Shown one piece after another: positions 61,700 to 64,000 of a stretch of DNA of 64,000 nt. Under the pieces are notes generated by a model that was not told the origin of the DNA, made no database searches, and worked only from the letters and a program-made list of their open reading frames with translations. A program made the position numbers and the translations under genes. Source of the DNA: Flavobacterium microcysteis (lineage in GTDB: Bacteria; Bacteroidota; Bacteroidia; Flavobacteriales; Flavobacteriaceae). The stretch covers positions 310,001 through 374,000 of the forward strand of contig NZ_VFJE01000055.1 of assembly GCF_006385255.1 (NCBI RefSeq), given 5' to 3'. How positions within the stretch are numbered: the first letter of the stretch is position 1; the number at the start of each line of letters is the position of its first letter.

Positions 61700-63370
61700 A
61701 TGACAAAAAAAATCAATCTTTTTGCTAACCTTAAATCAGATTTTGCTTCTGGTTTAGTGGTTTTCTTGGTAGCATTGCCATTATGTTTAGGTATAGCCTT
61801 AGCTTCTGGAGCGCCACCATTATCGGGTATTATTGCTGGAATCGTTGGAGGTGTTGTTGTCGGTTTTTTAAGCCGATCACATATCAGCGTTTCTGGTCCT
61901 GCAGCCGGCCTGACTGCAATTGTACTTACAGCTATCACTGATTTAGGTGCTTTCAATATATTTCTAACTGCTGGATTAATTGCAGGTATGCTTCAATTAA
62001 TATTAGGCTTTATTAAAGCAGGAAGTATTTCAAATTATTTCCCGACTAATGTTATTGAAGGTATGCTTGCCGGTATTGGAGTTATTATCATTTTAAAGCA
62101 GATTCCGCATGCTGTTGGATACGACAGCGATTTTGAAGGTGATGAAACTTTCGCAGAAAACGGTGGAAATGCTCTGGGATCTTTAATGGATTCGTTAGGA
62201 CATCTGCATATTGGAGCGATCCTGATTACCTTGATATCGTTGACAATCTTGATTTCATGGGATAAAATAGCTTTCTTAAAAAGGCTGAAATTGGTTCCAG
62301 GAGCTTTAGTAGCTGTTGTAGTGGGAGTAGTACTGAATGAAGTTTTTACCGCTTCGGGCAGCGCATTGGCTATTTCTACAGAGCATTTGGTTTCTTTACC
62401 GGTTCCGCAATCTTTTGATGATTTCAAGAATATCATTGTTACTCCTGATTTTTCTGGATTTATGAACCCTAAAGTTTGGGTTGTAGGTGCCACAATTGCA
62501 ATCGTAGCTTCTATTGAAACACTTTTATGTATAGAAGCATCAGACAGGATGGATTCCCAAAAACGATATACGGATACGAACGTAGAACTAAAAGCCCAAG
62601 GAATTGGAAACATGTTGAGTTCATTCATTGGAGGATTGCCTATGACTTCTGTTGTAGTAAGATCATCTGCAAACGCAAATGCAGGAGCAAAATCCAAAAT
62701 GTCAGCTATAATTCATGGTGTTTTGTTGTTAATCAGCGTAGTATCGATTCCGTTTCTTTTGAACAAAATTCCTTTGGCAACATTGGCAGCCGTTCTTTTA
62801 ATGGTAGGATACAAATTAGCAAAACCAACAGTAATCATGCATTTCTGGCATAAAGGGAAATATCAGTTTGTTCCTTTTATCGTAACGCTACTTGGAGTTG
62901 TTTTCCTTGATTTGTTAAAAGGTGTTGCTTTGGGTATCGCTATCAGTGTTGTCTTTATCTTGAGAGGTAACCTGAAAAGAGCTTATCGTTTTAGAAAAGA
63001 AAAATTTGAAGATGGTGATGTAATCAGAATCGACCTGGCACAAGAAGTATCCTTCCTGAATAAGGCAGCAATAAAGACGACTTTGGCTGAAATACCTGAA
63101 AATTCTAAAGTAGTAATCAATGCATCTGACACGGTTTATATTGCCCATGATGTATTGGATTTGATTCATGAGTTTGCCACTATCAGGGCAGCTGATGAAA
63201 ATATTAAGGTAAAACTGAAAGGCTTTAAAAAGGCATATGAATTAAATGACATTGATGACAAGGCAAACCATGTCTTCTTTGAAAATTATGAAGAAGCCAG
63301 AGCCAGAAAGCAAGCCAAAGCTGATTATGACCGATGCATGGCATTAGTCGGAAAAGAAAAAGAAAATTAA
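61700..63370 (+). CDS. SulP-family anion (bicarbonate/sulfate-type) transporter
   Basis: 556 residues: about 11-12 membrane helices (SGLVVFLVALPLCLGIALAS; SISNYFPTNVIEGMLAGIGV; VGATIAIVASIETLLCIEA; IGGLPMTSVVVRSSANANAG) and a C-terminal cytoplasmic STAS domain (about 425-530; IRIDLAQEVSFLNKAAIK; VINASDTVYIAHDVLDLIHE). SulP proteins transport inorganic or dicarboxylic anions. A beta-carbonic anhydrase gene follows 64 bases later, which favours bicarbonate, as proposed for BicA-like members; the ion itself is inferred. Preceded by a possible attenuator. Confidence 0.92.
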   Translation: MTKKINLFANLKSDFASGLVVFLVALPLCLGIALASGAPPLSGIIAGIVGGVVVGFLSRSHISVSGPAAGLTAIVLTAITDLGAFNIFLTAGLIAGMLQLILGFIKAGSISNYFPTNVIEGMLAGIGVIIILKQIPHAVGYDSDFEGDETFAENGGNALGSLMDSLGHLHIGAILITLISLTILISWDKIAFLKRLKLVPGALVAVVVGVVLNEVFTASGSALAISTEHLVSLPVPQSFDDFKNIIVTPDFSGFMNPKVWVVGATIAIVASIETLLCIEASDRMDSQKRYTDTNVELKAQGIGNMLSSFIGGLPMTSVVVRSSANANAGAKSKMSAIIHGVLLLISVVSIPFLLNKIPLATLAAVLLMVGYKLAKPTVIMHFWHKGKYQFVPFIVTLLGVVFLDLLKGVALGIAISVVFILRGNLKRAYRFRKEKFEDGDVIRIDLAQEVSFLNKAAIKTTLAEIPENSKVVINASDTVYIAHDVLDLIHEFATIRAADENIKVKLKGFKKAYELNDIDDKANHVFFENYEEARARKQAKADYDRCMALVGKEKEN

Positions 63371-63434
63371 AAAGAAACCAAAAAATGTCAGCTGAGCTGA
63401 CTAAAATTTAAAAACTATTATAATACAAAAAACA

Positions 63435-64000
63435 ATGAGCGATTTTTATAAAAAAATAATTGACGGAAACAAGAAATGGGTAGAATCTAAAATTAACCAA
63501 GACCCAAAATATTTTGAGAAACTAGCAGAAGGCCAATCACCACCTTTATTATGGATTGGATGTTCAGATAGCCGCGTTCCTGCAAACGAAGTTATTGGAG
63601 CACAGCCGGGAGAAGTGTTTGTACACAGAAACATTGCTAATATGGTAGTGCATTCAGATATGAACATGCTTAGCGTTTTGGATTATGCTGTAAACGTTTT
63701 GAAAGTAAAGCATGTTATTGTATGTGGACATTACGGATGTGGAGGCGTTAAAGCTGCTATGGGTAATGATTCTATCGGTTTGATTGATAACTGGATTCGT
63801 CATATCAAGGATGTTTACAGACACCACCATCACTATTTGGATTCAATCCTTGACGAAAAGGAGCGTTTTGATGCTTTTGTAGAATTGAACGTTAAAGAAC
63901 AGGTTTATGATTTGGCTAAGACTTCAATCGTTCAGGGAGCATGGAGAAATGGACAGGATTTATGCCTTCACGGATGGGTTTACAGACTGAACTCCGGAAT
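63435..64000 (+). CDS. Beta-class carbonic anhydrase (3' partial)
   Basis: ATG 63435; the frame is open to the window edge, so the C-terminus is missing (188 codons visible). Zinc ligands and catalytic residues are present: Cys43-x-Asp45-x-Arg47 (GCSDSRVP), His99 and Cys102 (CGHYGCGG). It interconverts CO2 and bicarbonate. Its place behind a SulP transporter suggests bicarbonate uptake or pH homeostasis. Identification is secure. Confidence 0.95.
   Translation, partial: MSDFYKKIIDGNKKWVESKINQDPKYFEKLAEGQSPPLLWIGCSDSRVPANEVIGAQPGEVFVHRNIANMVVHSDMNMLSVLDYAVNVLKVKHVIVCGHYGCGGVKAAMGNDSIGLIDNWIRHIKDVYRHHHHYLDSILDEKERFDAFVELNVKEQVYDLAKTSIVQGAWRNGQDLCLHGWVYRLNSG

Noticed and set aside
62035..62697. 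220-residue minus-strand frame
   Set aside because: It lies wholly inside sulP on the opposite strand, with low-complexity composition and no recognisable domain.

Overview
The window looks like a chromosomal segment of a Flavobacterium-like member of the Bacteroidota. The evidence is a SusC/SusD pair in a polysaccharide utilization locus, two secreted nucleases with type IX secretion (T9SS) sorting domains, TAnnTTTG-type -7 boxes, AT-rich intergenic DNA, and typical flavobacterial families (DUF4293 beside rho, DUF983, DUF4920). No rRNA, tRNA, prophage, insertion sequence or CRISPR array was seen.

Region 1 (1-17.0 kb) is a polysaccharide utilization locus. It contains a SusR-like membrane sensor/regulator (cut by the left edge), SusC, SusD, a GH144/glucoamylase-like lipoprotein, an alpha/beta-hydrolase esterase, a GH3 beta-glucosidase, then (after a strong terminator) a GH97, a GH43-like enzyme with a discoidin domain, and an MFS sugar transporter with an unusual inserted membrane/coiled-coil segment. 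The enzymes suggest outer-membrane import, periplasmic deacylation and debranching, and cytoplasmic uptake of monosaccharide from a glucan-type glycan. Two related ACGT-centred palindromes, upstream of susC and of the MFS gene, may be operators of one regulator.

Region 2 (17-28 kb) is mostly housekeeping: rarD, a cysteine desulfurase, an outer-membrane barrel protein flanked by odd repeat tracts, lpd, an MsbA-like ABC exporter, truA and a YfcE-like phosphoesterase. A NarL-type histidine kinase/response regulator pair follows, with a small gene between them that is broken by an in-frame stop. Region 3 (28-39 kb) has DUF4293, a Rho with a long Asn/Gln-rich disordered insert, a methyltransferase, a Crp-like regulator with an alpha/beta hydrolase, two secreted endonuclease I paralogs, rsmB, a repeat-rich secreted protein and an AraC regulator.

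Region 4 (39-51 kb) holds DUF983, an iron-siderophore-type operon (TonB receptor and two PepSY membrane proteins), a Ycf48-like lipoprotein convergent with an ECF sigma/anti-sigma/periplasmic-partner operon, an SRPBCC protein and a dipeptidyl peptidase III. Region 5 (50.9-55.1 kb) is an accessory-looking block of secreted proteins of unknown function: a JAMM-like lipoprotein, two tandem DUF6705-like paralogs, a 21-codon ORF and a DUF6794-like protein. I consider it the best candidate for an undescribed system.

Region 6 (55-64 kb) has small membrane proteins, a MazG-like hydrolase, ilvE, a DUF4920 lipoprotein with a CxxCH lipoprotein, mnmD, a divergent oxyR/dps pair with a possible OxyR site, and a small membrane protein followed by SulP and beta-carbonic anhydrase (cut by the right edge). 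A terminator-like hairpin lies directly before sulP. Family names come from motif recognition by eye; no database search was run.
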